Below are positions 46,440-58,796 of a stretch of DNA of 64,000 nucleotides, piece by piece. The notes under the pieces were generated by a model. It saw only the letters and a program-made list of their open reading frames with translations, searched no databases and was not told the origin of the DNA. The stretch covers positions 28,288,249 to 28,352,248 of the forward strand of contig NC_090283.1 in assembly GCF_037392515.1 (NCBI RefSeq), in the 5' to 3' direction. Position numbers and translations under genes: made by a program. The first letter of the stretch is position 1. Each line of letters opens with the position of its first letter. The DNA is from Haliotis asinina. Lineage: Eukaryota; Mollusca; Gastropoda; Lepetellida; Haliotidae.

Positions 46440-46566
46440 GTACACTTGTAAAACCGAACGCGCACGAGCTCTCGTGTGACCGCATTAGATGTACGGGGTG
46501 TGTCCCGGCGGAGATCAGCCTCGTCTTCGTCTATCTAGGTCACATGATCCCGGCACGAGGAAAGAG
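46440..46566 (+). promoter_or_regulatory. Probable TATA-less promoter and 5' UTR
   Basis: A local rise in CpG (gaacgcgcacgagctctcg, gtcccggcggagatcag) precedes the MAAANDSP exon, with tcacatgatc as a possible E-box-like site. The start site cannot be placed exactly. Confidence 0.45.
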
Positions 46567-46591
46567 ATGGCGGCTGCAAACGATTCTCCAT
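46567..46591 (+). CDS. First coding exon of a larger gene (5' end only)
   Basis: gaaagagATGGCGGCTGCAA is a strong initiation context. It is followed by eight codons (MAAANDSP) and one extra base, then a perfect donor gtaagt at 46592. CpG-rich sequence upstream and a very long following AT-rich region with no other plus-strand gene fit a first exon with a long intron. Candidate next exons in the right phase begin at about 57657, 59099 and 63105 (after pyrimidine-rich acceptors), but each soon meets a stop or lacks a clear donor. I do not choose among them. The protein is not identified. Confidence 0.5.
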
Positions 46592-48230
46592 GTAAGTAGC
46601 ATCTTTATCCCAGCACTTTCTATGTAGTTGATCATATCATTATTTCAGATTGTGTACATAGTCTTCTTTGTATTTTGTAACCATTAGGTAAAAGAGGTAT
46701 TTTTCATCTCATGTGTAAAGAAGTTACAAGGAAATCCACATTTGACAGATTGTCGGTGGCGCACGTTTGTTTATTATAAATAGCATGCATATTGTCTGCC
46801 GGTTCAAGCTGAATTATAATATCACGTAACCGTATGTGTCGAGTTTTCTTGTGAAAGGTACGGTAAAAATCACGTTCTCTTGTAAATTAAAGGTGGTCCG
46901 GTTAAATGTGGATTAAATTCTCATTTTGGTGATTTTATATATTTGCATAATTTGACAGGCGCATTGAGTAATCGTGCGGTAATAATGGATTCAGTGGCTA
47001 CATGCATTAACTTAAAGCGAGATGTCTGGAAAATAACGTGTAGTCGTAGCAGTCAGAAAAATGAAACATTAAACTCTTCGCATTTATCTGGGTGAAAAGA
47101 TGTCGGAGACCAAGGTTTCCAGACAGTGTGCGCGTTTGCAGACGATGAAAATTTCCGTGAATTGTTGAGCCAACGTGAGTCATGGGTCGCCGCTGTGTCA
47201 TTATATTATAATTATTTGTAACATCATCGGCATTAACTGATTGCGTAAATCACGCTTGTATCTGGTTCAGAAGATCATATTTCTTTTTTCAACTAAGATG
47301 TTAAATCATTTAACAGGTGTAAAACATCTGAAAACGCTTACAAAGGGTCAAAGTCGGGATTCGGGCCTCCCTGAAAATTTTGACAGATGGTCTTTCGTCT
47401 TGTGTCAAAAACTCATTGTGCGTGTTAAAAAGCGATTCCTGGATTTTCTATAGCTTTCTAGCGCTACTCGCTGTTGACAAATTTGGTTATTTTGCGAGTT
47501 CGGGTTTACTTGGGGACATCCAAGCATCGTCCACTGTTTAACGTACAGCGGAGTTGCAAACAGAAGCTGGGGAACGGTATTTCACAAGTCTTTGTCTCGC
47601 TTCATCGATAGGGCTTTGTCCGGCGTTTGCGTGCTCAGGCCCTCTCACTCCCTCACAGCCCCTTCTCTCTTGTTTATTGCTAATAGGGGGTGTAGTTTTA
47701 GAGCTAGCAAGCCTGGAAACGCCGTGTCATTGTAGGGGGTCGTCACTCAGTTCTGTATGACTTGTCAAATTCAACCTGGCATTGCCAGTATCTAGTTTCT
47801 CCTGTTGCCTAGGCTACGAGAGCCTGTGGTTTCTCTCCAGTGGTTGAGAATGAGAGTCACAGTTGCGATCTACACTGAGATAAAGTTCATGGGATATTTG
47901 GAATATTTGGATTGCAGTTAGGCTCTCTAGGCCCTGTCTGGGGAACTGGCATGGGGCATGGAAACTGACACCCTTCACAGTGCTGAGGCCAGTTCTTTGT
48001 AGTGCTCAAGTTGAAGTGATGTATGCTGGTAATAGTTATCATGAATTGACAGACAAAATGTTTTGATTAAAAAAGTGAAAGGTTTCATTGAGGAATTCAT
48101 ATATTTGTTAGTGGAAATAAATAAAATGACGTCTTTACATCCTTGTCACATCTATAGGAGACATGAACAAGATACAATATTTTAAGGAATTATTAGTTGT
48201 TTGTTGTAGAAGTTTTAATAAAATGTTAAC
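46592..48230. other. Probable intron; nothing else identified
   Basis: Frames at 47241-47453 and 47554-47760 show no domain or splice pattern. The left third remains relatively CpG-rich, as expected next to a promoter. Confidence 0.35.
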
Positions 48231-48244
48231 TTAGACACATGTGT

Positions 48245-48245
<1 letters not shown>

Positions 48246-48278
<33 letters not shown>

Positions 48279-48296
48279 GACTACTACTTTTACTAC
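48246..48296. repeat. Mixed (CTA)/(CTG) trinucleotide array
   Basis: About five cta units, six ctg units, then gactactacttttacta. It lies about 195 bases before the longer pure array. Confidence 0.9.
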
Positions 48297-48371
48297 TGTA
48301 GACAAGCAACTAGTTTTGGACATGAACATATTTAAAAAAACAACAACAAAAAACACCTGAAAGTAACACAA

Positions 48372-48489
48372 AACATAATCAAAAGGAACCCTGAGACTTT
48401 CTTCATTCCTGAAGCGGAAATATGGACTTGCCACATTTTCTATGCTTGCCTGGGCTTTCTTGGATATATTTGCTTTAGGGTCTGTATGA

Positions 48490-48500
<11 letters not shown>
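48372..48500 (-). repeat. Dispersed repeat family Y, copy 2
   Basis: Reverse complement: agaccctaaagcaaatatat, ccaagaaagcccaggcaagc and aaagtctcagggttcctttt, as in 33505-33700. Confidence 0.85.

Positions 48501-48563
<63 letters not shown>
48490..48563. repeat. (CTA)n microsatellite, about 25 units
   Basis: Uninterrupted cta repeats. The minus strand is read as polyvaline in the 114-codon frame at 48231-48575, which is an artefact. Confidence 0.98.
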
Positions 48564-49740
48564 GTGACTTGTCACAGATTGTCTGTCATATTCAGTACAA
48601 CAAATTATACATCAATTTGCCATTTAGCCTTGATTTAGAATGGGATCTATTCCCATCATTTGGTCACTTATCTGCCCATCATGCTGTCTGTGTTGTTGGA
48701 AAGGTGTGATTCAGTGTTAGCTGTATAGGATCATGTGACGGCAGCTGAGCCTGTCCCAGTAGGTAGTTTACAACCACCTCAGTGAAATGTGTAACTCATG
48801 AGTCATTGACATATACTGTATTAACTATGCTGATGCAAACACCAATATGGCTTGCTGGTTGTGCAAGGTTGTTTATCACGTTACAGTCTAGATATGTCAA
48901 TTGTTGTAATTGTATAGAGTAAATACTATCACCTCAAGGAAATAAAAGAAGGAAAACTGACCACACAATGTTACAAACCTGGACATTTCCGCTTCATAAT
49001 GCATATTTGATCTTAATCAACATTATACCAATTGTCGTTCAACAATATTCCTTATCACATGTATACATTGGTATAACATTCACTTGTTTGGTTACACATT
49101 TATCTGTTGATATAACTCCAACCATGTTTAAACTTGCCATAAACATCAGCCCAAGCATGAAGCAAGGTTTTAGTGTGCATTACATGGAGATTACATTGTT
49201 GTTAAATTTTGAAAAACACTATATAGTGTACAATTGTACAGTTATATTTTTCATGCAGTCTTTTTAATGAAGACAATGATACTATGTGGTCGTCCCATAT
49301 CAGCAATATTGAGGGCATATTTTAACATTAAATACATAAAATGTTGATATGGATCAACTTTTTAGAGCAATGTTCTTTTTCTTAACCATATTACCTAAGG
49401 AATACAGGGTGCCGTTGTATTTATGAAAGGTTAGAATAGGTCCCAGTACCAAATTGTGGTTGAGGAAGATGTGTAACAGCAGTGATGTTGCTGATAGATT
49501 GTGTCATCATACCCTGATGGCAGCAGCTTTGTCTAATGTAGTTGCACACTGCTGTATATGAAAACCTCCTGTGTAGGTTTGAAACCGTAGAAGACTAGTA
49601 CTGAAGTATTTCGCCTTGGTTTGGTAAACTGCAAAACAATCCAAAATTTAGGTGTTTTCATACTGTCATTTCTATCTAGCCATAAAGTGACTGTTTTGTA
49701 TATGCAGAATAACAAAGGTTATGGTTATTATTTTTCCATG

Positions 49741-49960
49741 TTATTAAAGAGTAATGTTTGGCTCTAGACTAATGCTTACTCCTTGGATATATATAACTGG
49801 ATAGAAATATATGATCCCAAGTAAATTCGAACAGATCCCCAATGAATTGGGAGGAAATCTAGACTTGCATCATTTAGCAGGTTAGGTTAGCAGGGAGGGC
49901 TAGGTGGTAGGGACAATAACGTGGTTCAGGGGCTGCAGACAGACCAGTTTGGCTCATTTA
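49741..49960 (+). repeat. Dispersed repeat family X, copy 5
   Basis: Contains tctagactaatgcttactcc, aggaaatctagacttgcatc, agggagggctaggtggtagg and acgtggttcaggggctg. A fragment of its left part (gtagactaatgcttagttgc) recurs at about 53658. Confidence 0.8.
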
Positions 49961-50149
49961 ACAGTTTAACCCACATTTACGAGCCTTCATAATTCTTGCT
50001 AGTAAGCCGTGTTCAGTTGACTAAATTGTCCTGATGACAGGTATACATCCAGTGCTCACTATAACTAGAATCATTGGGTAATTATCGTTCTTAACTAGTT
50101 CTTTAATTTTATGTTATTAATAAGAACTGACAAAAATTGAAAGTAAACC

Positions 50150-50300
50150 ATCTAATTGCATAAACTATCTACTTCATCTCACTTGAAAGTAAACCATCTA
50201 CTTCATCTCACATCTACTTCATCTCATGTGAAGGTAAACCATTCACTTCATCTCACTACAAACCATCTCGTATAAAAGCCATGTTCCCAATCCCCACATT
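50150..50300. repeat. Degenerate short tandem cluster
   Basis: Words like aaagtaaaccatctacttca and tctcac repeat four to five times with irregular spacing. Confidence 0.7.
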
Positions 50301-50769
50301 TTTAGTAAGCCATCTCATCCACCTCTACACTTAAATAAGCCATCTGCCTGACCTCTTTATATATAAGCTGTCTTACTCATCACAACATGGAAGAAAACCA
50401 TCTGTCCTACACCACATGAAAGTATTAGCATGTATATAAGCCATCTGTCCAAGGCCCTGAAGTAATTCAGCCATTTGCCCCATGCTTACATGAAATATGT
50501 AAACTGCACCAGTCCCCCTGTAACAATTCTTCCTTGCCCAAGGCTTTAAAGGAAGCACAAGAAGATGCTGAGAAGGCACAGGATTGACAAGAAAAACCTA
50601 AATGCATGGACACATAAGTAATAATCATTGTGCCAAGGGCTTGACAAGAATCATGCATGTCCTGTAATATCCAAATCTTGGTGTTCAGTCCACTATTCAC
50701 AGGATCTTGATACTTGCAGTCCCTGACACCAGTGATACCTAGGATTGTAGACCAAGGTACAAGCTAGTC

Positions 50770-50950
50770 TGTTATACAGATCCTGAAACAAATATACCCA
50801 TGAAAGCCCAAGCAGGTCTAGAATATGTTTAGTTTAGAGTTTATAAGTTTAGATTTCTGCTGTTTCTGATAATTGTAGTCTCAGGGTTCCTTTTAATTAT
50901 GAACTGTTTATGTCAAGTATGTTCTTTTCAGAAGCTAGTTGTTAGCATTG
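50770..50950 (+). repeat. Dispersed repeat family Y, copy 3
   Basis: Contains gaaagcccaagcaggtctag, aagtttagatttctgctgtt, agtctcagggttccttttaa and cttttcagaagctagttgtt. Confidence 0.8.
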
Positions 50951-51389
50951 GTACAGCCAAGCCTTGTAGGCTGTACCGAATGCTGAGCCCATGGGATATA
51001 TAGTAATTCTTCCCTTTGGAAGAGGAAAGTCTAGATGAGAGGACAGTACAATCCTGCACCAAGACATGAGCATTTCTGCCTTACATCCACTAAACACATG
51101 GTGCAGGTATCTGTCCATGATGTATTGTAATGTGATAGCTCAGGGAAGGTTAGATACAAGCTTGCTACTGTTGTGGAGATAAAGACCAGATAGACATAGC
51201 TGGCAAGTGGAGGTTTATTTGGTTCATGAGTCATTTGATTTCAAGTTTGGAAACTCCTATTTCAAATATTTGAAACATGTGTGCAGCTGATATCCTAATC
51301 ATGTGCTAGCAAGTGATGACATGATGTAATGTAATATGAAAATTTACTCTTGATCTTTGTTCACACCTACATATCCATGGCTTGTTATA

Positions 51390-51460
51390 GGACAGACCAC
51401 GGTGACGTCAGTGTTTTGATCACGTGGTGCGCCCGAGTACTTCCGGTAGGCAGAAGTTAA
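51390..51460. promoter_or_regulatory. CRE / E-box / ETS cluster
   Basis: ggtgacgtcag, atcacgtggt and gtacttccggtaggcagaag occur within 60 bases. The words tgacgtca, cttccg and ggtaggcagaa recur in opposite orientation at about 52460-52510, next to a gene start. Confidence 0.4.
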
Positions 51461-51919
51461 ACATAAACACGAGAGAACCACACAAACTGCATACATTTGA
51501 TCGTTGACTTTTCATACGTAACAACTCTTCCCGGTCTGTATTTCTTTTTCTTTTGGTGTGTTGTGTAATTAGACAAGTACACAACCTTTATCTTGGTAAA
51601 ATATTTGTGCAAAGTATCATATTCACAATATCCAGATTTCATACTTCAGTACTCTGGCCCAATACTGCAAGTCTTCGTTTTTTAAGCAAAAATGTAATGC
51701 AAAAACTCCCAAGTGTTTGTCTCGCATTTCTTTCAAACAATACAAATTTTAAACAAATAATCCCTCACATCCTGTTTCCTTGCTTACATGTTGTCACAGA
51801 GTCAATGATATAATCAGGAAAGGTGACTAATCTGCCTCACCTGCCAGTCATACATGTTACATAAACACCACTCCAAACCTTCCTTGTCAACTATAACAAC
51901 ACATGCATCTACAGTTCAA

Positions 51920-52091
51920 AAGTCTTTAAATGGCATTGAGTGACCATTTCATCACAGCTTTGCCTTCTTACGAAAACAGATAAAGAAGTAGCTTTGATCT
52001 AAGCTAAGTCTTTAAATTGCATTGAGTTATCATGTCATCACATTAATTCCTACTTACAAATAACACATACAAAAGCAGCCTTGATCTATGC
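51920..52091. repeat. 86 bp direct tandem duplication
   Basis: aagtctttaaatggcattga (51920) and aagtctttaaattgcattga (52006) begin two units that both end agc(t/c)ttgatct-agcta or -atgcta, about 75-80 percent alike. Confidence 0.9.
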
Positions 52092-52159
52092 TAATCTCAT
52101 CAACAGGGTGGTTTCAAAACGTTCCAGACACACTTGTGGTAGACATCAGCAATATATTC

Positions 52160-52453
52160 TTTATTCCTAACAATCCAGTATGTAACTTGAACAGTCATCT
52201 CACAAACATAATTTTCTCTTAGCAGACATCCAGCAAACACAGAGGTGATTTGCCATCGACATTGTGGTACTGTATCGGAAAAAGGTGTCCACTTTCCACA
52301 TATTCATATGCTTTCAGTGACTTGAAGGCTTTCATAGATTCGAGGGTGAGCTGACCTGGGGTGTCTATCAGATAGAAATAAAATCTTAAGTACATAATCC
52401 GACCATTCTTTGCCTTTCACGCTACACCGGTTGCCATCGTTATCATCAGCCAT
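52160..52453 (-). pseudogene. Short copy of an uncharacterised multi-copy gene (MADDNDG... / ...LKAYEYVESG...)
   Basis: On the minus strand ATG at 52453 opens MADDNDGNRCSVKGKEWSDY and runs on to a stop in that frame. From about 52365 a different frame reads TPGQLTLESMKAFKSLKAYE, then YVESGHLFPIQYHN and a TAA at 52219-52221. AATAAA follows at 52165-52160. The SLKAYEY..SGH text is familiar from large invertebrate proteins that carry a SWIM-type zinc finger and a YqaJ-like nuclease-type region. Here both would be missing. A short stretch tttatttctatctgatag just before the second frame looks like an intron acceptor. The likeliest reading is a truncated copy in which two exons are brought together and the rest is lost. 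CRE and ETS-like sites lie directly upstream (tgacgtcacttccg at about 52495-52509). Confidence 0.5.
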
Positions 52454-52494
52454 TGTGGCTTTCTGCCTACCCATGTATGAGTGAGCGTGGTTTG

Positions 52495-52509
52495 TGACGT
52501 CACTTCCGT
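52495..52509 (-). promoter_or_regulatory. CRE plus ETS-like site upstream of the 52453 start
   Basis: The minus strand reads cggaagtgacgtcac about 45 bases before the ATG. The composite of an ETS half-site and a full CRE is a common layout of TATA-less promoters. Confidence 0.5.
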
Positions 52510-55345
52510 AAACATATGGACACCGCTATTGTAGGTGTTCAAGTATTGTGATCATGCAAAGTGTCAGGTTGTATTACAGATAGCACTTGCTGAATCACTA
52601 GTCACACTGATGTCATGAGTCAGATATGATGAAGTGCAAGCAGGAATGTTCTGTGAAGAAGAATCTGTTTGCAGAGGTTACATATTCATATTAATATAGA
52701 ATGATATATTATGTTGGAAATTGTGTGGAAGGAATATATGTGCTTATTAACATAGTATGATATATTAATGTGGGGAATATTTGTATCAGGAATATGTGTG
52801 CAGATTAACGAAGTATTATATATAATGAGTTTGAAATATTATGTGTAAGGGAATATGCCATGTAAAGGTGTTTGGGATGTACAAGAATATAGTGTGTAAA
52901 AGGAATATAGTAGTCTAGTACTGTTCAGTTAAGTGACCTCCCATACAAACATGTATTGAATACAGAATATGGGTAAGTACTAAGAAAGCTAAAAAGCTGA
53001 AAAGCCTCACATTGGGGAATGTATTGTAACTGACGGAATCCGTGCACTGCATATTCAGCTTAACACCAGTTTGATTTCTGATTTTGGTGTGCTATTTATG
53101 TTACAGAGCCATGCTGTTTTACACCCCCAGTGTAAAAGTACTAATATCTCCCAATGTTGTGTTATCAGTTATAGTTCATAATCACATAGCTAAAACTGTG
53201 TCATATTAATCACAGAAACAAAGTTTGATAGAAGAAGAATACTTTATTAAGACACAGTGTTTCAATATGCAGTAAAATGCCATTATTTGGACATCTGCAT
53301 TCCTAATTATGCGTATTGATTCAGCGAATGAGCATTGAGATTCTGATCTGGCCCTTAAGGATTGCCATACTGATGGTAATACCCTCAGTACAGTTTTATC
53401 CACGGTTAACTGATAGAGGACTTAGTGGTCAGGGAGGTTTCATATTTGTTGCCTTTATGAATTATTAATGTTTAAGAGGGAACCTGTGTGAGCTTATTCC
53501 ATTGTCTAATGTCGGAAACATCAGCCTACAGCTGGTCCAGATGTCAGAGATGATTATATTATGGGATGTGTTAGGTTAGGAGGCCATGTGATTCATTGTG
53601 AAGACAGATCGAGTGTTTGGCCCCCCAACCATCTTGTGTTGGTAGCAGTTACTTTCCTGTAGACTAATGCTTAGTTGCTGTATGTATATAATTTTACAAA
53701 TAAACACATTTAAAATGTAAGACAAAAAATGTAATTTTTATCTTTAACGTCATTTAACACTTTGATTTTGCTAACCTTGAGTGATAAAGATATATTCATC
53801 TGTGTAACAGAAAAATATCATGTGTTTCCTACAAAAATAGTGTTGATGACATCGTATCAGCGAAACTGTAGCCGCTTGCCACAACTGGGTCTTTTGTATG
53901 TGTTTTTTTGACGATGAGTCATACTTTTCCCTCCGCACTGTGTTTTGATCATGTGGCTTCCAGTTTTATACATAACCTGTCACTAGCAGACGAACATTCT
54001 TGCTTAATTTCGCTTGCTATATTTTGTTAAACAGGCAGTTGATTTTGCATCTGAAGTGGCAGTAACTATCTCGGGTAAATAATATTGCTGTTTATTTTCT
54101 CTTTACATAACTTAACTTACAGATTTCAATTGTCAATAAAATGTTTCACGACAGGAACTGGGCATCCGCCCTACCTATGAAACTGTGCACTCCAATCAGG
54201 CACGTACTTCCCCGATATAGTACTAGCAATGCAATCGTAGAAATCACCAGAAAGTCGAATTAACCTCGCATTGGGATTCATATTATTCAGTGGTGTTTCA
54301 CTCTGTTGTTGTTTCACTATCTGTATTTCAGTTAAGTCTTTTGTCCTTTTCTCAGAATATTTGGAATTGTTAAGCTATTTATTAGATTGATTCCACCGAT
54401 CACTATACTGTGTTTATGAAAGGATATGCTAATTCACAGGAAGTCAAGTATTCAGGATATGAAATTTGTTACAAGTGAATTGACGCATCACAGTCCACAC
54501 TTACAGCCATATTACTGTAGCCTGTTAATCTGATTTTACAAGCAATAATCTATGTCGTGGTGTTATGGCATAATCAGTGGTATCGTGCACCACAAGACAT
54601 CCACATAATCTGAGGTTTGATCGGTCTAACACATGGCCCTGGTTAGACAACAGTAGCGCTTAATGCGGAGACTCAGGAGTGCAAAAGGAAATGCCCTACC
54701 ATAGTAGTACCAAGAGTATCATGTAGACAACCATGCACCTTTCTTTGCTCATTTCACCAGTGACGTAACACCTGAAGTGTGCAGTGTATGCCCTACTTTC
54801 TTGGTTCATTTCAGCTGTAAAGCTGACAGTTAGTGCTTTATTTCTAATTTACTGCAATAAAATTTCTAATTCTTACAATTATGATTCAAGATAGCTTGGG
54901 CTAACGCTTTGGCCTAAGCATATATTTATTTAAAGCTTCAACAATTCATGCCAATTTACCTCTGAACTTTACAGCATTTCATATGTGAAAAATAGAACAC
55001 TTCCCCTATTTTCCTGGAAATTGTAGCTGTTAAAGGATGAACTATGTTACCATAGTGGCACACCTTCTCTCTCTGAAATGATTCTGGCCTGCAGTTGTTT
55101 ATTGGGGTTGGTGGTGACTGACAGTACATCATTTTGGCTGTTTCCAGTGATGATTGACTTCCTGTGCCATGTGTCCACCTATATCATGCCTGGAGTGCCA
55201 TGGTCTGACACACGACCTTCAGATTGTGAGCGTGTGTAATGTATATGTGCAACATGTCAGGGTACAACAGATACAATACATATGTACTTTGCTACAGTAG
55301 ATTAATTTTAGCATATCCTGTCCTGTATGTCTGGGAGTGCCTCTG
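52510..55345. other. AT-rich intergenic or intronic, nothing identified
   Basis: Repeated words like aggaatatgtgtgcagatta and gtatgatatattaa near 52680-52860 suggest a decayed short tandem structure. No gene was recognised. Confidence 0.35.
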
Positions 55346-55610
55346 ATGTGGAGTTTTTCGATTGTCCACCCTGAGATCTGAAGGTCGTGGGTCGATCCCT
55401 GTTAGCATCATACCAACATCATATGGAAGTTTTTGGTCCTTGCCTGGTGCTTAACATTAATCAGTACAACAAGGACTGCCGAGAGTCATAATAATGTCTC
55501 TGAGTGGGGTATTGATGCTAAACTCCAGCATGGTAGTGAGCTAGCACTATTAAGGCAGGTTAAGTCTGGACTAGTACAAGCAGCCACACATACACACACA
55601 CACACACATG
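55346..55610 (+). repeat. Putative third SINE type with (CA)n end
   Basis: Begins near a tRNA-like ctgaaggtcgtgggtcgatc with a B-box-like ggtcgatcc. The body holds agtttttggtccttgcctgg and gtctctgagtggggtattga, and it finishes in (ac)n at about 55590-55609. I know similar text from abalone DNA, but only one copy is present here. Confidence 0.5.
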
Positions 55611-58600
55611 CACATTGTCATATCATACATATGAATGAAATATCCTAAAGTAGGATGTTAGACCACATTTCACCACACCTACATGTTCTTTCTTGGTGGT
55701 ATTCTGCAGATATGAAAGGGAAACTGGTAGCTTGCCTGCTAGCCTGCAAGAGTAGTTTTCAAAAGCAGTGTGTGCCTGTCAAGCTCTGAAGTTGTAAATC
55801 CAGCAAAGTCTCTATGGAAAGAGTTGATAACGAGGATTTGGATAGTAGATAGTGACTATCCAAAGCTTATATTGACACAATGTGGCAATGCACATATTGT
55901 TTGTACAATGTTTTATCCTTTGGAGATATTTGTTGCCGTTTGCTGACTGTCACTTCGGCATCGCCGTTCCATGTTTCATGAACATGATTCCAACTTGTTG
56001 ACTCCCCTTGGATTTCGGACCTTTCTGCAGAGCCATCATGGTGACCACAAGACACGTATGAATATGATGCACAATACATGTGCTTGGACTGCTAAACTGA
56101 TTATGACCTTTATGACTTGTTGATTCATTCATGAATAAAACTGACTAAATGTGTGATCTGGTGCTTACATTGTAACCTGGCTGGTATTGCATCATCCTAA
56201 TCTATAGGTTTGATTGCTGCTCATTACTGATTAACTCACTCTCTTGTGAATACACACAGGTTCTATGACTAGGTTCTGAATATATCTAGGCCAGGGTTGG
56301 TCTTCAGTAACCTGTAATTTTTGTGAGGATTTGACTAACAGTATCTGGTGGTCAGACTCATTGACTTGTTCATGCACATCATATTCAAACTGGGTAGATT
56401 GATGTACATGGCATCAAACACCTGATTGTGACTATCCATAGATCCACTGACAGCTCGAAAAATACTCCGCCTGTGCATGGGTGTGTGGGTGCATGCATGG
56501 TTTCTTATTCAACAAACACACACACTCCACACAAGCTATAAGCATCTGAGTGTTTCCGGCAGCAACTCCAGCAGTTTCTCTGCTGTTTCAGCTGCGTACC
56601 GAGCATTAAAACAAGGTTGTTCCGAAGTCATTCATAAGATAACATGTAAACCTTTTAACATGTTCCTTGTCTTGCAAATTGTATTTATGATGACTATCAG
56701 AGATGTGAGGTCAGTGTTGAGACTGACAGGCGACCAGAGATACTGGTTTGTGGAATGTAGCGGAGTTCCAAACTGGACCTCACCTGTGACATTCTTATCT
56801 TAATAAACACATTCCGTCATATGTAGCGTCATTGACATCTCATCTGATGCAATATCCATGTTTGATAAATACCACTGATCACCAGGTAGCTATTCATGAA
56901 CATTTAATGTAGGAAAACCAAGTTCTACACAGAATTTTGTTTTGTATTACACCTCTTTAAAATTTAGGGTAGGCAGGTTGGATTTTTTTAATTTTTACTT
57001 TTGTAGAAGTAAAATAGAAACATAGAAACTGATAACACATTTATCAATCTATAATTGTTTATTCAACCAAGCTTCCTACCATCATGTCGACTTTCTTCAT
57101 CAGACTGACTGACATCTCTTAGTGCCAGGAAAAAACAATGATATCTGAAGGCTTATTCAATTGATGCCATTTAAATGGTGGGAGGTGGGGAGTGATTAAA
57201 ATGGACTCTGTCATACGCCAGTGTGTCCTTGCACCAGGGATTGGGAAAGGCAGGGGCCATGAGGCATTTTGCTCATTAGAATGAAAAATGGCCCTTCAAA
57301 AAGTTTGGAGTTTGCTATTGACACAAGGTCAGTGACCCATTCTAAATTCAGAAAATGGCTAGTAATCTTGAAAATGGCCCATTGTCAAAGTTCTCTTTCC
57401 CAATCCCTGATGCACAGTTGTCTTTTCTGTAAAAAATGTCAATATTTCTTAACCATGCTTGACACATAGATGTGTGATGGTGTACTGGTGCCTTTAGGTT
57501 GTTGTAATACTGAACAGAATATTGTCAACACTGTCCTACTTTGTCAAAGCATTTAACATTTAACTGGTAGACATATTCATGAAGAGAATTTTGCTATTGT
57601 GAGGGACATTGATGACTTTTGTGTTCTTGTTTTCTTTAGGCCTTATTGCAAGAGACTGCATCATGTTCGAGCAAGACATGCCTGATGATTGTGTTAGTAC
57701 CTACACCAAAACGTTGCGCTCACTGCTGTAGCAAAGTTGACTGTCCATAGAATTTAGTTTTCCTTTATCTTCACATCTTTGAAAGAAGTATTTATGGTGT
57801 CTTAAGTTTGATGATTCAACTTGCTTCCTGTCTGTTTTGTCAAATTAGTTTAATCCAAACTGGTAGAAATGTTTCCTTTTCATACAAGAATAGTGACTGG
57901 ATGTGATTCAGTTTCGCTAAGTGGTAATCTGTCTCTGAAGTTTGATTTAGCTGGCATGTTGTACATGCCAGAAATATCTGGACAGAATCTTCTCACTGAA
58001 TCCTTGATAAGAAGAGAAAGCAGATGTACAGGGGAATGCCATGCTGTGGAGTGTAGAGCATATTATTATGGCAAGGACTTGCTAAGTATTCTAGACCAAG
58101 TGCTGTTGGCAGACAAAGGTAATTTTGCTCTTATATATTCATCATCACAGGGGTTCAAAAGTCCCAAATCCCATCGCGCGACACCACAGACAAGTTTTCA
58201 TTTCGGGCACTCAAATAATGGTATCTTACTTACCTTGGGCTACTAGGTAATTTCTGCTTCCAGTATCAAACTGCAAATAAACTTGGATTTCATTTCATAT
58301 CTGCTCTAAAGGTAGCTATTAAATTTTGCAATGATAATGTAGCAGAATTATCTTTCATTGCTATTTATTTGTGATAAATAGTCCCAGTAAACACAACATC
58401 TCATTATGAATATGTCATAAAATCAGGGCAACAGGAAATTATTCAGGACAAGTTACTTGCTTAAAGTCACTTGCCCTTTGGCAAGTGGCTTTAGAAAAAA
58501 CTTTAAAGCCCTGTTGTCATAAATTGTCAAGGGGATTTTAACTTCCATTCAATGCTAATATGTTCATCAAACATTGAAGCTTGTTCATGATTATTGGCTC

Positions 58601-58796
58601 TCTCATGAGTTCTCTTAGGACCTTTTGACCAACTGTTTCTGCAATGATATCGTAACTTTTTGAACATACTTCAAACATTTTCACTCTTGAGGGAGATCAT
58701 TGGCCATTGAGCACATCTTGATAAATCCCTGATATAGTACCACTTACAGAGATGTATGGCATATTCAGCTATTCCGATTCATTTCTCTTAATTTCT
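55611..58796. other. Probable intron, no exon confirmed
   Basis: A frame of 125 codons (57869-58246) and an acceptor-preceded frame from 57657 were considered as exons and left uncalled: the first has stops or weak splice sites on its left, the second meets a stop after about 29 codons. Confidence 0.35.

Larger units (their letters stand above)
42731..46440. other. Intergenic apart from the repeats listed separately
   Basis: Also includes a (cgtgcgta)n patch near 44045-44075. A minus-strand frame with a gtaagt donor (46175-46089, 29 codons from ATG) was seen but is no better than chance expectation. Confidence 0.35.

Noticed and set aside
48231-48575. Frame with polyvaline on minus
   Set aside because: Translation of the (CTA)n microsatellite.
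57640-58246. Candidate exons of the MAAANDSP gene (from 57657 and the 125-codon frame at 57869)
   Set aside because: The first meets a stop after about 29 codons without a donor. The second has an in-frame stop just upstream and only a weak donor. Neither is recognisable.
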